From NCBI GenBank assembly GCA_016110215.1, contig JADWQD010000003.1, positions 2,170,001-2,234,000 on the forward strand: 64,000 nucleotides of DNA, written 5' to 3'. Both the position numbers and the translations under genes were made by a program. Origin of the DNA: Capronia americana. Lineage: Eukaryota; Ascomycota; Eurotiomycetes; Chaetothyriales; Herpotrichiellaceae. Positions 52,740 to 63,127 of the stretch are shown in pieces. Under the pieces are notes generated by a model. It was not told the DNA's origin, ran no database searches, and saw only the letters and a program-made list of their open reading frames with translations. Every line of letters begins with the position of its first letter. Position 1 is the first letter of the stretch.

Positions 52740-54380
52740 TCAGTTCTTTCCCTTAGCTTGCTGCACCTCGGCCAGACCCTCCTTCAACGCATCCAGTGCC
52801 TTGTCAACGTCTCCTCTCGACTCATCCGTAATCGACACCCCCATGTGGCCGAAACGAATGTATCTCGCCGCAATCTCCCGGTGCAGGCCGCCGGCGAAAA
52901 TGACGCCCCTGCTCATAAGCTTGGGGAGAATCTCGGGCGGAGTCAGGCCCTCGGGTAAATAAATTGCCGTCATGGTGTGAGCTGCATTTGCAGGGTCCAA
53001 GGCCAGCTCCTTTAGGCCCAATTCCTTCACTTTGGCTTTGACGTAGTCGCTCACTTTCTTGTGTTGAGCGAAGCGATCGGCCAGTGGTCTCGAAAGGATC
53101 TGCTTCAAGGAGGTATTCAAGGCCTGGACCAATTGAGTTGGAGGAGTCGCGAAATATGAAGGCTTCTTGGCCTCGTAGTTCTGCATAATTGGCAACCAAT
53201 TCTTGAAGCTCGCATAGTAGCTTCCTGGCGGGGATTTGCGAGACTTGAAGACATTCATCGCCTTTTCCGAGACCATCGTGATCGATAGACCCGGCGGGCA
53301 TCCAATAGCTTTTTGAGACGCAGTCAGGCACACGTCGATTGCCATGTTATCAAAGTGGATCTCCTCTCCTCCCACGGAGCAGACGCCGTCGACCACCAAA
53401 AGTGTGTCCGGGGACACGCGGCGCACGAGGTCTGAAAGGGCCTGAATCTGGGAAAGCACGCCGGTGGAGGTGTCGACGTGTGTAACCGTAAGGGCCTTGT
53501 ACTTCTTCTCTTTCAGCGCTGCCTCGATCTCGGGAAGCTGTGGCCTGTCTCCAATGGGAGCCTTGAGCTGCGTAGGCTTTGCGCCGTACGTCGACAGGCA
53601 ATCGGCAAAGGAATCTGCGAAGTATCCAGTGTGGAGGACGAGAACGTCTTCACCAGGCTCGACGAGGTTGGCCGCCACCAGATCCCAGCCAAGAGTACCA
53701 CTGCCTGCTAGCACAAACGGCTGCGAGTTGGGGTTGCTGGTCTGGAACAGTTGGCGCAGCTGAGTGAGAGTCTCGCCGAAGGTATTGACAAAAGGCTGGC
53801 CGACGTGGGACTGGGCATAGTGGCCCATAGCCTGCGAGACCTCATCGCTGATCTCGATGGGCCCGGGAATCAGCAGAGAAGCGTGGGGAGGTTGCGAAGA
53901 CATTTTGGCGGAAGACGAAGTGGACAATTGTCTCTTCTGCACTTGCGAGGGCGATTTCGGAAGAGGGGCAGGTGGTGACGGAGGGTTCCAAGGGAGGTCG
54001 TCCGAAGGCAACGAAGCCCGCTCAGTGGTATATGGTGTGTTAATGGGAGGATAGGAGGACTGCTGGTGTTCTTCCAAATGCCGTGAGATCAAACTCAAGC
54101 GACTGGTGGCTTGGGAATATGGACGTGAGCGTGAGGAAGCCAGCTTGAAAAAATTCCGGGACGTCACGGCGTAATTGACGGTGGGGGGTTTGGATTTCGA
54201 TTCGGATTGGGACTCGGGGAGCGATTGGACGTGCAATGGCCGATGCAGGAGACGTGCGGGGGAGCAACCGACAGATGCAAGTGATCTCGAGAAAGGACTG
54301 TGATGCGACCACGGAGAGCAGAGCGAAGACGAGAGGGACCGATGATAGAGAGATGGAGTCACAGTAGCCATGGCGGCCAT
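52740..54380 (-). CDS. AGX1: Alanine-glyoxylate / serine-pyruvate aminotransferase
   Basis: 546 residues from the ATG at 54380; an internal ATG at 53903 would give 387 residues, the normal length of the family. PLP enzyme making glycine from glyoxylate and alanine. The core shows LLIPGPIEISDEVSQAMGH, LAGSGTLGWDLVAANLVEPG, VVDGVCSVGGEEIHFD and the Schiff-base Lys in TASQKAIGCPPGLS (residue 357 long form, 198 short form); RYIRFGHMG near the end binds substrate. The first 158 residues are rich in Ser, Arg, Pro and His with few acidic residues (RSLSSSLCSPW, SRNFFKLASSRSRPYSQATS), which looks like a mitochondrial presequence plus linker. A second start would give a cytosolic or peroxisomal form; no PTS1 is seen (ends GKN). 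Both starts are intact in this frame. Confidence 0.93.
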   Translation of the reverse strand: MAAMATVTPSLYHRSLSSSLCSPWSHHSPFSRSLASVGCSPARLLHRPLHVQSLPESQSESKSKPPTVNYAVTSRNFFKLASSRSRPYSQATSRLSLISRHLEEHQQSSYPPINTPYTTERASLPSDDLPWNPPSPPAPLPKSPSQVQKRQLSTSSSAKMSSQPPHASLLIPGPIEISDEVSQAMGHYAQSHVGQPFVNTFGETLTQLRQLFQTSNPNSQPFVLAGSGTLGWDLVAANLVEPGEDVLVLHTGYFADSFADCLSTYGAKPTQLKAPIGDRPQLPEIEAALKEKKYKALTVTHVDTSTGVLSQIQALSDLVRRVSPDTLLVVDGVCSVGGEEIHFDNMAIDVCLTASQKAIGCPPGLSITMVSEKAMNVFKSRKSPPGSYYASFKNWLPIMQNYEAKKPSYFATPPTQLVQALNTSLKQILSRPLADRFAQHKKVSDYVKAKVKELGLKELALDPANAAHTMTAIYLPEGLTPPEILPKLMSRGVIFAGGLHREIAARYIRFGHMGVSITDESRGDVDKALDALKEGLAEVQQAKGKN

Positions 54381-55237
54381 GTTTGAGGCACGCGCGACCC
54401 AAAAATTGCTTCTACCGTCCACGCGTTGTGGGTTTGTCCAGGCAATTAATCTGGGCCCCGGATTCAAAACAATTTTTCTCTGCTCTTGACATTCGGGGGC
54501 GCCAGGGGCACAGAAATAGGCTGCCCTAAGCTCACCCTTGGCTGCATCTGGCCGGACATCTGAGCGGCGGTGCGAACTGCATCAATACGCTAGGGCTGAT
54601 TGGCCAAAGCCCAATAAGCGCACGTGATCGGCGTGGATTGAGTCCGGCCTACTCGACGAGATCTGGAATTCGCCCACCAATCCAAACTGCTGAGACTGCT
54701 CCCCGAGATGTTATCCGTTATGTTTGTCGATGATGCTCGACTCAACACGGTCTGGGACATTACCTGATCCCGCCGAGCTGGCTTGACATTGACCCTTAGC
54801 TCGAAACCCTACTGTGTTTTGATTGACTGTTAGAAGAAGATAATGTGAAGCAATGCGGACTTGAGTCGCTTGCGTATGTCTGCAGCGTCTCAGTTAGATG
54901 GCCAGCCGGAGCGAAGCAGCACAAAGGTAATAATACTCTCCAGCACTTCATGTGCAGGTGTTGGACAGCCTCGCGACATCATGCAGTGTCCATTGCATGT
55001 GTCCAACCTCATAGCCATTCACTGTGGTGAACCAAACAACCAAACCACTGACAAACAACCCGACAATCCCCAAGCCTTCATCTTCTCCCCTACTCAAAGA
55101 ACAAACAACGCTGATGATAAACCTTTCTTCTCATTTCGATCTACACTCTCTGTCTAGCAAACAACCACCAGTCTGCGAGCGGGGCAGATCTTTCCCATTC
55201 AAATCTACCGTAAATTCTCGCCGCAGGTCGAGTCAAG
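54381..55237. other. Intergenic region
   Basis: Divergent region upstream of the aminotransferase and of the doubtful small gene at 55238. The C/T-rich stretch at about 55070-55160 looks like a plus-strand promoter. No other gene seen. Confidence 0.45.
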
Positions 55238-55823
55238 ATGCCGAAGGAGGAAACAGAACTCGACAAGCCCACTCAGACCGAGACGCCAATTGCTCTACCC
55301 GCTGTCCTGAGCCCGGTCGACGAAGCGATGATCGTGGCGGTGCGTGTTGTGGGTTTCTAACTGCATTGCCTTGCGACTCCCGTTATTCACAAGCACTGAC
55401 TCTAGTTATGCAGACAGAGCAGTTCAGCCCTGTGGGACCCACCTTCCGTGGTGGTCTTCTCGACAATGTGACCTTGGCCGTCTATCGGGTTGGATCTTTC
55501 AGCGTGATCTGGTCCGACACGCGGGACAGCCTATTGAGATGCGCTTCCGAGGTGTCACAGTACTTCTACAAATCCTGACAGACTTCGTAAGACCACGACT
55601 TGAGAAGCCAACATCACTGGATGTGTGGTCGGAGTGCGGAAAGAAGTTGGCAACCAGGCGGCCGAGGACAGCGAAAGGCCGACCATTGGGCCCAAAAATT
55701 GAGCAAATGCCCGACCTGATGTGGCTGGCGCTGGTACTCTTCTACACTGGCGACTTTCAGCACTCGGTGTATTGTATTTCACCACGGGTGGCTCCGAGTT
55801 TTTTTCACGCTGCTATGCGTTGA
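55238..55823 (+). CDS. Uncertain small gene, possibly frameshifted
   Basis: An ATG at 55238 follows a C/T-rich leader and reads MPKEETELDKPTQTETPIAL to 55339, then a GTGCGT...CAG intron to 55413, then TEQFSPVGPTFRGGLLDN in frame. That frame stops at 55578. A second frame, from about 55530 to 55823, reads PIEMRFRGVTV, RPRLEKPTSLDVW and MPDLMWLALVLFYTG and looks coding. The two could be joined by a 41-base intron with a weak GTTGGA donor (about 55488-55528), or they may be separated by a frameshift. I do not recognise the family. The small size, uncertain splicing and lack of known motifs keep confidence low. Confidence 0.3.
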
Positions 55824-55982
55824 CGCTGGAGCCAATGATATTTCTCGTTATCAAACAACGTTATTCATGTATTGTACTATCAATTTCAAGCGACAAGGCG
55901 CTCTTCTCTCATGACACAGGAGTCCACCGCCAGTTCGTGGCCCTCTTAGATAGAACAGTGGCTAACTGCAAATCCATCCACG

Positions 55983-57869
55983 TTAGTTCGAGGGAAGTCC
56001 GACGACGCTTCCGAGTACCTGCAACCGTGCCATCTGGACAGTTTGTTCAAATGTCTTCAGGTCCATCTCAGGGGCCTTCAGCGACTGCAATGCGCCTCCT
56101 ACTGCTGCCCATCCATCATAGCGTCTCCGACCCCAGGGATCGCTTTTGCTCTCTTCTTCATCCTGCGAGACCGTCTTGACATGCCAGCCTCGGATGTCAT
56201 CACAGACTGCAATCCTCGCGTCAATGGTTCCCGAGGGTTGATGAACAACATACTCGTCCCACGGCTCTTTCCCATTTGCAAACAGGATCCATCTCTTTGC
56301 AGTCTCTTTGGCCTGGTTCTCGAGCCATCTGTCCCGGTGTCGTGGGTATCGGTCCAGTAGCGTTAGGAACAGGAATAAGATTTCCACAAAATGGTGGCCC
56401 GTCACGAAGCTGTGCTCTGAGCCGGGAAACGGATTCGTCAAGCCGAATGAATAGCGGTAGATTTTTCGCTTCCTGGCAGAACCCGAAGCGGTCGCACTCT
56501 GGAGAGCGAGCTCGTTGGCCATATTATGAATGGGCTGCGAAAACAGCACGTCGCCGACGAAGTACATGAGATTGCCCCAGAAAAGGTTGCCATCTACCTG
56601 GGCGGCGAGATCGAGTGTGTCGGGTAAGTTGTATACCTCCAGCATCCTGGCAGCCTGCTGTTCCGGGAAAATGGATCTGACAGTATCCAGAAGACGCTTT
56701 GGTGAAGCGCCTCGGATGAAGTCCCTAAAGAGGTAGCCCTCCCAGAAATTGTCGCCGATGATAATTTCCTCAAGCCAAGGGCAAGATGATATTAGCGAGG
56801 TCTGCTCTGAGAAAGTCGGGCTTCCTCTTGGAAACAGCGGCTTCTTGATGCTTACGCCAGGCACGTCCCCGACAAACGGTAAAGTATGTTGACCAGGATA
56901 TTTTGCAAGCAGTGCCGCGGGAATTTGACGAAGCTTCTCCAGTCTTTTACTGGCACTCGTGTCTTCAATCCCGAAGTGTTTCAGCAGACCCTGGTATTCT
57001 GCATTCTTCTGCTCAAATGTGCCATGTCCAAAGATGACTCCGGACTGAAGGATCACCCTGTTGAACAGCCGCTCGGGAGAGCCGCACATGTGATAGACTA
57101 AGAAAATACTCCCGGCGGACTCGCCAAAGGCAGTGATGTTGTTGGAATCACCACCGAACCCGCTAATGTACTTGTGAATCCATGCGAAAGCTGCACGTTG
57201 GTCTTGGATGGTCAAGTTGAACGGACCATGAGGCGAAACCGAGGGATCAGCATTGTACTCGTCAAGAACGTCTTGACAAACGAGGCTGCCGAGCCAATTG
57301 AGCCGGTACCCGATGTTGACCGTGACGGTCTGCAGAGATAGCTCCGATGAGTAGGCTGCAAGGGCAGCGTTGGAATGGAGGCCATCAACATGGCCTATGC
57401 CCTCTTGCGCGCCGCCACCGTGTACGTAGACCATGACCGGCCAGTGCTTCTGCTCTTTCCCGTCTGCATTGGGGGGCAGACATGTCTCGGGCACAGAGAT
57501 GCTGACGGTAAGACATGTAAACTCATCGAATTCCAGGCCGAGATCATCCTCAAGAGCTCCACCATAGGCGGTAAACCAGCTAGGCTTCGTGGCACCGACT
57601 TGAGGGCAAGCAGCCCCGAACTGTGTAAAGTCCCTGTGAGGCCGACCGTCGAAACTTGCTGGTATGCTGTCCTGAGGGATGCATGGTGCAAAGCGTCGGG
57701 GCACTTTCGCGAACGGGACAGAACAGAACTGCACGACTGAAGAGCCGGGGAAATGCGGGGACTTGATGAGACGGCCTGTCAGGGAGCCCAGTTGCGGGTG
57801 ATGATGTGTATAACGTGGCCCAGTGTAGGGCCGTCTTCCAGCGGCGGGATTGGCGTTCGAGTCCGCCAT
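55983..57869 (-). CDS. Type B carboxylesterase / lipase
   Basis: 628 residues from the ATG at 57869, no intron. An alpha/beta hydrolase of the cholinesterase-like family hydrolysing carboxylic esters. The oxyanion-hole motif is MVYVHGGGAQEG. The nucleophile elbow is FGESAGS with Ser251 (preceded by DQRAAFAWIHKYISGFGGDS), and SEHSFVTGHHFVEIL carries the probable catalytic His. The N-terminal family motif LGSLTGRLIKSP and FCSVPFAKVPRRF are present. There is no signal peptide, unlike secreted lipases, so it is probably intracellular. Two further in-frame ATGs upstream (57965 and 58016) would add 32 or 49 residues; I prefer 57869 because the upstream part has no conserved look. Confidence 0.9.
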   Translation of the reverse strand: MADSNANPAAGRRPYTGPRYTHHHPQLGSLTGRLIKSPHFPGSSVVQFCSVPFAKVPRRFAPCIPQDSIPASFDGRPHRDFTQFGAACPQVGATKPSWFTAYGGALEDDLGLEFDEFTCLTVSISVPETCLPPNADGKEQKHWPVMVYVHGGGAQEGIGHVDGLHSNAALAAYSSELSLQTVTVNIGYRLNWLGSLVCQDVLDEYNADPSVSPHGPFNLTIQDQRAAFAWIHKYISGFGGDSNNITAFGESAGSIFLVYHMCGSPERLFNRVILQSGVIFGHGTFEQKNAEYQGLLKHFGIEDTSASKRLEKLRQIPAALLAKYPGQHTLPFVGDVPGVSIKKPLFPRGSPTFSEQTSLISSCPWLEEIIIGDNFWEGYLFRDFIRGASPKRLLDTVRSIFPEQQAARMLEVYNLPDTLDLAAQVDGNLFWGNLMYFVGDVLFSQPIHNMANELALQSATASGSARKRKIYRYSFGLTNPFPGSEHSFVTGHHFVEILFLFLTLLDRYPRHRDRWLENQAKETAKRWILFANGKEPWDEYVVHQPSGTIDARIAVCDDIRGWHVKTVSQDEEESKSDPWGRRRYDGWAAVGGALQSLKAPEMDLKTFEQTVQMARLQVLGSVVGLPSN

Positions 57870-58814
57870 TTCCTGGTGCACAGTATCTAAGGACGGTACA
57901 AGGGAGGGATGATGGAGAAGGAGTATCGATGGGTGTTTAAAAAGCACCTCGTTGAGATTGTTCATGCTTTGAATCCGTGCAGGGTTATGCCAAAGTGGTC
58001 TCGTAGTATACTTCATGCACCATACTTCGGCAGCTAGACCATTTGTAGCCACCGTATCGGGCGCCGTTGCATGATACGAGACTCGTTCAAATTGAGCGAG
58101 CTACTTACTTGTGCTAGGGTACGAATCAACCACCGCGTTCAAGAGGAGAACGAGGGCTTCGCGATCTCAGAGGTTGGTCGACTGCGACCTCATCAGCTTT
58201 GCAGACAGACTAGCTCGCGCCCGTCTTGTGTGCAGAACTGCCGCCTGTGGACGGGTCTTGATCGGGAAATGTTCACACCAACGCGCATCGAAAAGTGATT
58301 TGGAACGCTCGATCACCACAACTGACTAAGGAGACAAATCAGCTCCGGGGGCCTCTGGACATTCGTATCTCGGAAGCTGAAAAGCCGGATATCAACCGGA
58401 CGGAGGAACTTCTCGCCGTCGCAAGACTTGCCTGGAAAGAGCGAAATAGGCGGCACGGCACGTGAATTTAGTTACAAGCGTCGGTGCCGCCAAGAAATCG
58501 GAATTCACCGACAACGGCGCTATTCCTGATTCTCTCCTCGATCTCATTCCTCCACCGATCGATGCGCCAGCACACAAGAAAGAAGCAATCTCGAGCAGCC
58601 GGCAGTCAGATTTGCATTTGACACTCGGGCCACGACTCCTTGGGCATTCAGCTCCCAAGCATTGGGTTATCGGCCTGCAAAGGATTGTCTGGGCCGGTGT
58701 GCAACAACGGATCGTGCAACGTCCGCCTGACCACCATCATCTTCCGCTCTAGTTAGTCACTGACTGGGCGACGAGATATTGGCTGCTCGACTGTCTCCAA
58801 GTATCGTCTCCACC
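57870..58814. other. Divergent intergenic region
   Basis: Between the carboxylesterase (-) and nucleoside hydrolase (+) genes. Short frames only; I see no gene. Confidence 0.45.
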
Positions 58815-60116
58815 ATGGGACCGAAGGATCGCATCATCATCGACACCGACCCAGGGGTCGACGACGTCCTCGCCATTCTCCTGGCCCTCAGCGCCAAGGC
58901 CGACGACCTAGAAGTGCTCCTCATCTCGCTGACGTTTGGCAACGTGGACGTGCGCTCATGCCTCCGCAACGTCGTCGCAATCTTCCACATCTTGGAGAAA
59001 GAACTCCTCTGGCGCAAGTCGCACGGCAAGCCCATCGGCTTTGAGGGCATCACGAAATTCAAGCCCCTCGTTGCCATTGGCGCGGACGAGCCCCTCCAGG
59101 ACCGCATCGAAAGCGCCGACTATTTCCACGGGATCGACGGCCTGGCGGGCACACACACGAGCCATCCACACTTCTCCCCCGAGGAGGACTGGAATCGCCT
59201 GTTCGAGCAGCCGCCGCCGGACGACGATCTGACGAAGAAGGCCAAGCCGGAAGTCGACATCGAGGAGCCAAGCAATGCATTCGTCCCGTCCCTCGAGCCG
59301 GCCCACAAGGAGATCTTGCGCCTGTTGCGGGAGAACGAACCCGGGACCATCACGCTCATTGCAATCGGCCCGCTGACGAACTTTGCGCTCGCCGCCGCCG
59401 AGGACCCGGAGACCTTCCTGCGATGTAAAGAGGTGGTGACCATGGGAGGAACGGTCGACGGGATCGGCAACGTCACCCCCGTGGCCGAGTTCAACGTCTA
59501 CGCGGACCCGTACGCCGCTGCGAGGGTGTACGCGCTGTCGTCGCCCATCCCGGCGAGCACGATGCCCATCGCCACGGAGGGAGCGAGAAGCATCGACTTA
59601 CCCGACTACCCACCCCGTCTGTCGAAGCAGTTGAAACTCACGCTCATGAGCCTCGACATCACGGAATACCACATGCTGTCGCGCGGCGAGTTTACCGCCT
59701 TTGCCAAACCGTTCCTCGACCAAGGGTCCCCCCTTGCCGCTTGGATGTCCGCCTTCATGACGCCCATGCTGGACAAGATGGAGCGGCTGCACATCGGCCA
59801 CGAAGGCGAAGGTGCCGCGCTTGCACTCCACGATCCCCTCTGTATCTGGTACGTGCTTACGCGAGACGATGTGCGCTGGAAGGCGAGCGAAAGAAGCCCC
59901 GAGGATATCAGGATCGAAACAGCCGGCCAGTGGACCCGGGGTATGACGGTGGGTGATAAGCGGGCGAGACGGAGGAGGAATTCGGATGGCGAAGTGCCCC
60001 ACGACAGGGGGAATTGGCTAGGAAACCGCAGCGGGAACAGGGTGGATCGGATGCTGGAGAGTCCCGGCCGCGAGGAGGCGAGCCAGTATCTGTTGAAGTC
60101 GATTTTTGACGGTTAA
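58815..60116 (+). CDS. Inosine-uridine type nucleoside hydrolase
   Basis: 433 residues, no intron, start at the ATG in CCACCATGG. Splits ribonucleosides into base and ribose for purine/pyrimidine salvage. The calcium-binding DTDPGVDDVLAILLAL motif starts at about residue 9. Also visible are ADYFHGIDGLAG, LIAIGPLTNFALAA, VVTMGGTVDGIGNVTPVAEFN (family GG...EFN motif) and the C-terminal LHDPL with the last metal-binding Asp. It is longer than the protozoan enzymes: a Pro/Lys-rich insert lies at about 125-165 and a basic tail follows (GDKRARRRRNSDGE), which may be fungal-specific. Base preference cannot be told. No signal peptide. Confidence 0.94.
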   Translation: MGPKDRIIIDTDPGVDDVLAILLALSAKADDLEVLLISLTFGNVDVRSCLRNVVAIFHILEKELLWRKSHGKPIGFEGITKFKPLVAIGADEPLQDRIESADYFHGIDGLAGTHTSHPHFSPEEDWNRLFEQPPPDDDLTKKAKPEVDIEEPSNAFVPSLEPAHKEILRLLRENEPGTITLIAIGPLTNFALAAAEDPETFLRCKEVVTMGGTVDGIGNVTPVAEFNVYADPYAAARVYALSSPIPASTMPIATEGARSIDLPDYPPRLSKQLKLTLMSLDITEYHMLSRGEFTAFAKPFLDQGSPLAAWMSAFMTPMLDKMERLHIGHEGEGAALALHDPLCIWYVLTRDDVRWKASERSPEDIRIETAGQWTRGMTVGDKRARRRRNSDGEVPHDRGNWLGNRSGNRVDRMLESPGREEASQYLLKSIFDG

Positions 60117-60744
60117 GGGATGTGAAAGAAGATATGCAAGTGTCTGTTGAGGTCTACACAGGCATGGAAAGGATATTCACCGAAAGGGGCTCAAAGGCCT
60201 GTTGGCTCGAGGAGCGTACTAGTAAGAAGAACGAGCCTCACTGCATACTTGACTACAGTAGACTGAAGCTGCATGAGGACGTATATGTACTTGGGCCACA
60301 TGGTACGGAAACTAGATAGATAGCACGATCCTCTCCCCGGTACATCTTGTATCCTAGAGTTTCTGCTCCCTGACATACCGTAGAAACCGCTTGACGAAGA
60401 GAGCTTGCATGGACATTGGATAGAAAGGAAAGGGGATGTGACAAACTTATTCCCTTGAAATTCTATAAAGCGAAATGCAATCATAATTTCAGGACCCGAC
60501 CCGTTGTGTCTAGACAAGATTGAGCGACGATCAGCCTACCTATACCTATACTTACACGCCCGTAGGTACGTACGTACATAGATATGTACATACACACATA
60601 CCGTACATATTTCACCCACTCTCCCCTTTAACAACATACTTCCATCGGATCCGTATGTGCGTGGCCCCGATGAACTCTCACCGTCGTGCTTCTGCCCTGC
60701 TACAATATGTATGACAGAGTACTGTGCTGGGTACAGTGATCACC
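60117..60744. other. Convergent intergenic region
   Basis: 3' UTRs of nucleoside hydrolase (+) and GST (-). It has TACATA/TACGTA simple sequence near 60536-60612. No gene seen. Confidence 0.45.
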
Positions 60745-61533
60745 TCACGCTTCCTTGGGCTTTGCCTTCGCCTTCAGCGCGTCAACATCGACCCCCATCT
60801 TCACGAGTAGCTCCCTATAGGGGCCGAACAACTCCGGGCTCTCCCCCGTGAGGCCGGTCGTCCAATCCAGGCCCGGCTCGGCCTTTGCGATCGCCCTCTG
60901 ATACCCGTCCCTCTGGGCCACGCGGCCCAAGTACGCCAACACAGCCGGGTAAGGCGACAGATCGACCTGGTACCACTGCCGGCCCGTGGTGAGCGACCAC
61001 ATGACCATGACGTCGGCGAGCGTAAAGTCGTCGCCGGCGAGATATGCACGCGTGGTCTCGAGCCGCGCGTTCGTGGCGGTCAGGTGTTTGTGGATGCCGG
61101 CCATGACGGACTGGGACGAGGGCGTCGAGCCCCAGCCCGCGGGGTCCATCATCAGGGCCATCATCTTGCGGAAGAAGGACGGGCCGAGGCTCGCGTTGGC
61201 GTAGTGGAACCAGAAGACGTAGTCGGCGTAGTTGGCGTGGTCGGGCTTCAGGGCCAGCTTCCCCGCGCCGTGGATGGTGTTGATGTATTCCGCGATGGCG
61301 CCGGATTCGGACATGTTGAACTCGACCCCCGTGACCGGGTTGGTCGTGGTGATGACGGGGGCGGACCGCTGCGGTGTCAGGGCAGCGAGGTCTGCTGGCG
61401 CGAAGATGGGAGCGCGCGTGTACGTCTTGAGCGTGTAGGGGATGTCGAGCTCCTCGCACAGGAAGACTATACGTTCGGATTGGGAGATGTGCAAGTGGTG
61501 GACTGTTAGGGGTGGGGGCTGCGATTGGGACAT
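60745..61533 (-). CDS. Glutathione S-transferase
   Basis: 262 residues, no intron. The thioredoxin-like N-terminal domain (VHHLHISQSERIVFLCEELD, then YTRAPIFAPADLAAL, SAPVI and the glutathione-binding FNMSESGAIAEYI) is followed by the helical domain (YADYVFWFHYANASL, DDFTLADVMVMWSL). The active-site residue is probably the Ser in HISQSER, as in theta/Ure2-like groups. Its common fungal annotation is a GstA- or Ure2p-like detoxifying GST. The C terminus is Lys-rich (KAKAKPKEA). Cytosolic. Substrate unknown. Confidence 0.92.
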   Translation of the reverse strand: MSQSQPPPLTVHHLHISQSERIVFLCEELDIPYTLKTYTRAPIFAPADLAALTPQRSAPVITTTNPVTGVEFNMSESGAIAEYINTIHGAGKLALKPDHANYADYVFWFHYANASLGPSFFRKMMALMMDPAGWGSTPSSQSVMAGIHKHLTATNARLETTRAYLAGDDFTLADVMVMWSLTTGRQWYQVDLSPYPAVLAYLGRVAQRDGYQRAIAKAEPGLDWTTGLTGESPELFGPYRELLVKMGVDVDALKAKAKPKEA

Positions 61534-63127
61534 GGTGATGAATGGTGTTGTGGCGAAGACGCACGAAGGAGTCGGAACTGGAAGGAGTAAAAGCAGTAGA
61601 GGTAAAGGTTTGCGAACGTGAGGAAGAATGTGATGTGATGGTGTCGAGGTTGGAGCTTATGTATGAGATATGAGATACTTATATCCCTCGCTCGCCCACA
61701 CTTTCGATAAAGGCGCGCCTTGTTCGATGGTGGTAGGAGATATCAAAGTAGCTATGACAGCTAGCTCTAGCTCTTCAGGGACTTACCAATGCAGCATCTT
61801 GATGGGTTGCTCACTGAATGTGACGATGTTTTGATCCACTGAACGGACGGATCAACGTCACAGGGAGGAGAGCCGAGTTTGCTGGAGCTTAAGGGCTGCC
61901 AGGATCATCGAGACCTCGGTAACGAAGGGACAGGACGTCGCGCATGTCTGGAGAGCCGAAAAGAGCTTCAGAGAGCTTGAGTCACATCTACTGTAACATG
62001 GAGCAGTCTTGAGCTGGTTTAGCAGGACGCCTTGAAGAGACAGCACGGGGTGTCTGGGTGTGGAAGCAGCGTATTCGCATGAATTGCTTCCACCGACCAC
62101 GAAGGGGGTCTATTCCGCCCAGGCTGCCGCCTATGTATGACTCAACCCCGACCATGACCTATATACCTGCATCACCGTCGGATAGAAGCAGGTAGCTGCC
62201 GACTACGTACTCCTCGGAGTCGACGACGGCTCCCCTATGTCCATCTCATCCCGACCGTTGGTAATTCTGCGTTGCCCGGATAGCCCGGAAATGTGTCTGG
62301 AAGGTCTACGAGGTCCAGAGTACGTACTGGGAGCCCTCGCCGTAGATAAGCCAAGCATGGACTGTCCAGGCTCCAAAGCCTCGCCCTCATTGTCTAATTT
62401 AGCGTCGTCGTTCTTTGTCGATGGTCACGCTGCCTGTACTCGTACTCCGGATGCCCAGTCTCCTCTACTCTGAGGAAATGCCGGCAGCTTTGCAGATATC
62501 TCCACCTCGCAACGTCGATGCCCCGTCATATCGCACCTGACAAGGCAGGAAGTCTGCGAGTGAAGTTGGCGCTGACAGTGGTGAGTGGTGACGAGACCGT
62601 CGAGGGATAACTGGAGCACGGGGAGCGAGTCATGGTCGACTTCTTGGATAATTTCTTCGTCTATCACTGTGCTGCCCAAAGTACGCTCAATGCCTGAATG
62701 TTCCGCTTATGCAAGCTCAAATAAAAAGGGCCACTCCGAGACACCGCGTCGCATTTCGCTGGAATGCAGAGGTCGAAATGAAGCTCCAGTAAGCCCTGCG
62801 GCCTGCTGCCACTCAAACGTTCGGTCCTCGTCATTCCTCGGCCTGCCTCGTTATCCTGCATGGTCTCATGCACATCGTTATACCATTCCCACCTGCTGGA
62901 GTTGGCGATCTCAACGCGCCAGAAGAAGTCGCTTTAGAATTACCCGCGCCAACGGGCCGTGGTCTCCTTCAGGCGGCAACGACATACGCACCAGACAGTG
63001 CACTCGGCAACTTCCTCTGGCTCAAGTGCTGGTGTCTGTAAGTCCCCTTCCAGACGGGCACGTTTCCAACGTGTACTTCATCGACCTTTCGCCGAATGGC
63101 ACCCTTTCCAGGTATGCTGGTACACGT
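61534..63127. other. Intergenic region between two minus-strand genes
   Basis: 1.6 kb upstream of the GST gene and downstream of SURF4. A plus-strand frame from 62585 is mostly antisense to SURF4 exons. I see no supported gene. Confidence 0.45.

Noticed and set aside
61084..61509. Plus-strand frame opposite the GST gene
   Set aside because: Shadow of the GC-rich GST coding strand.
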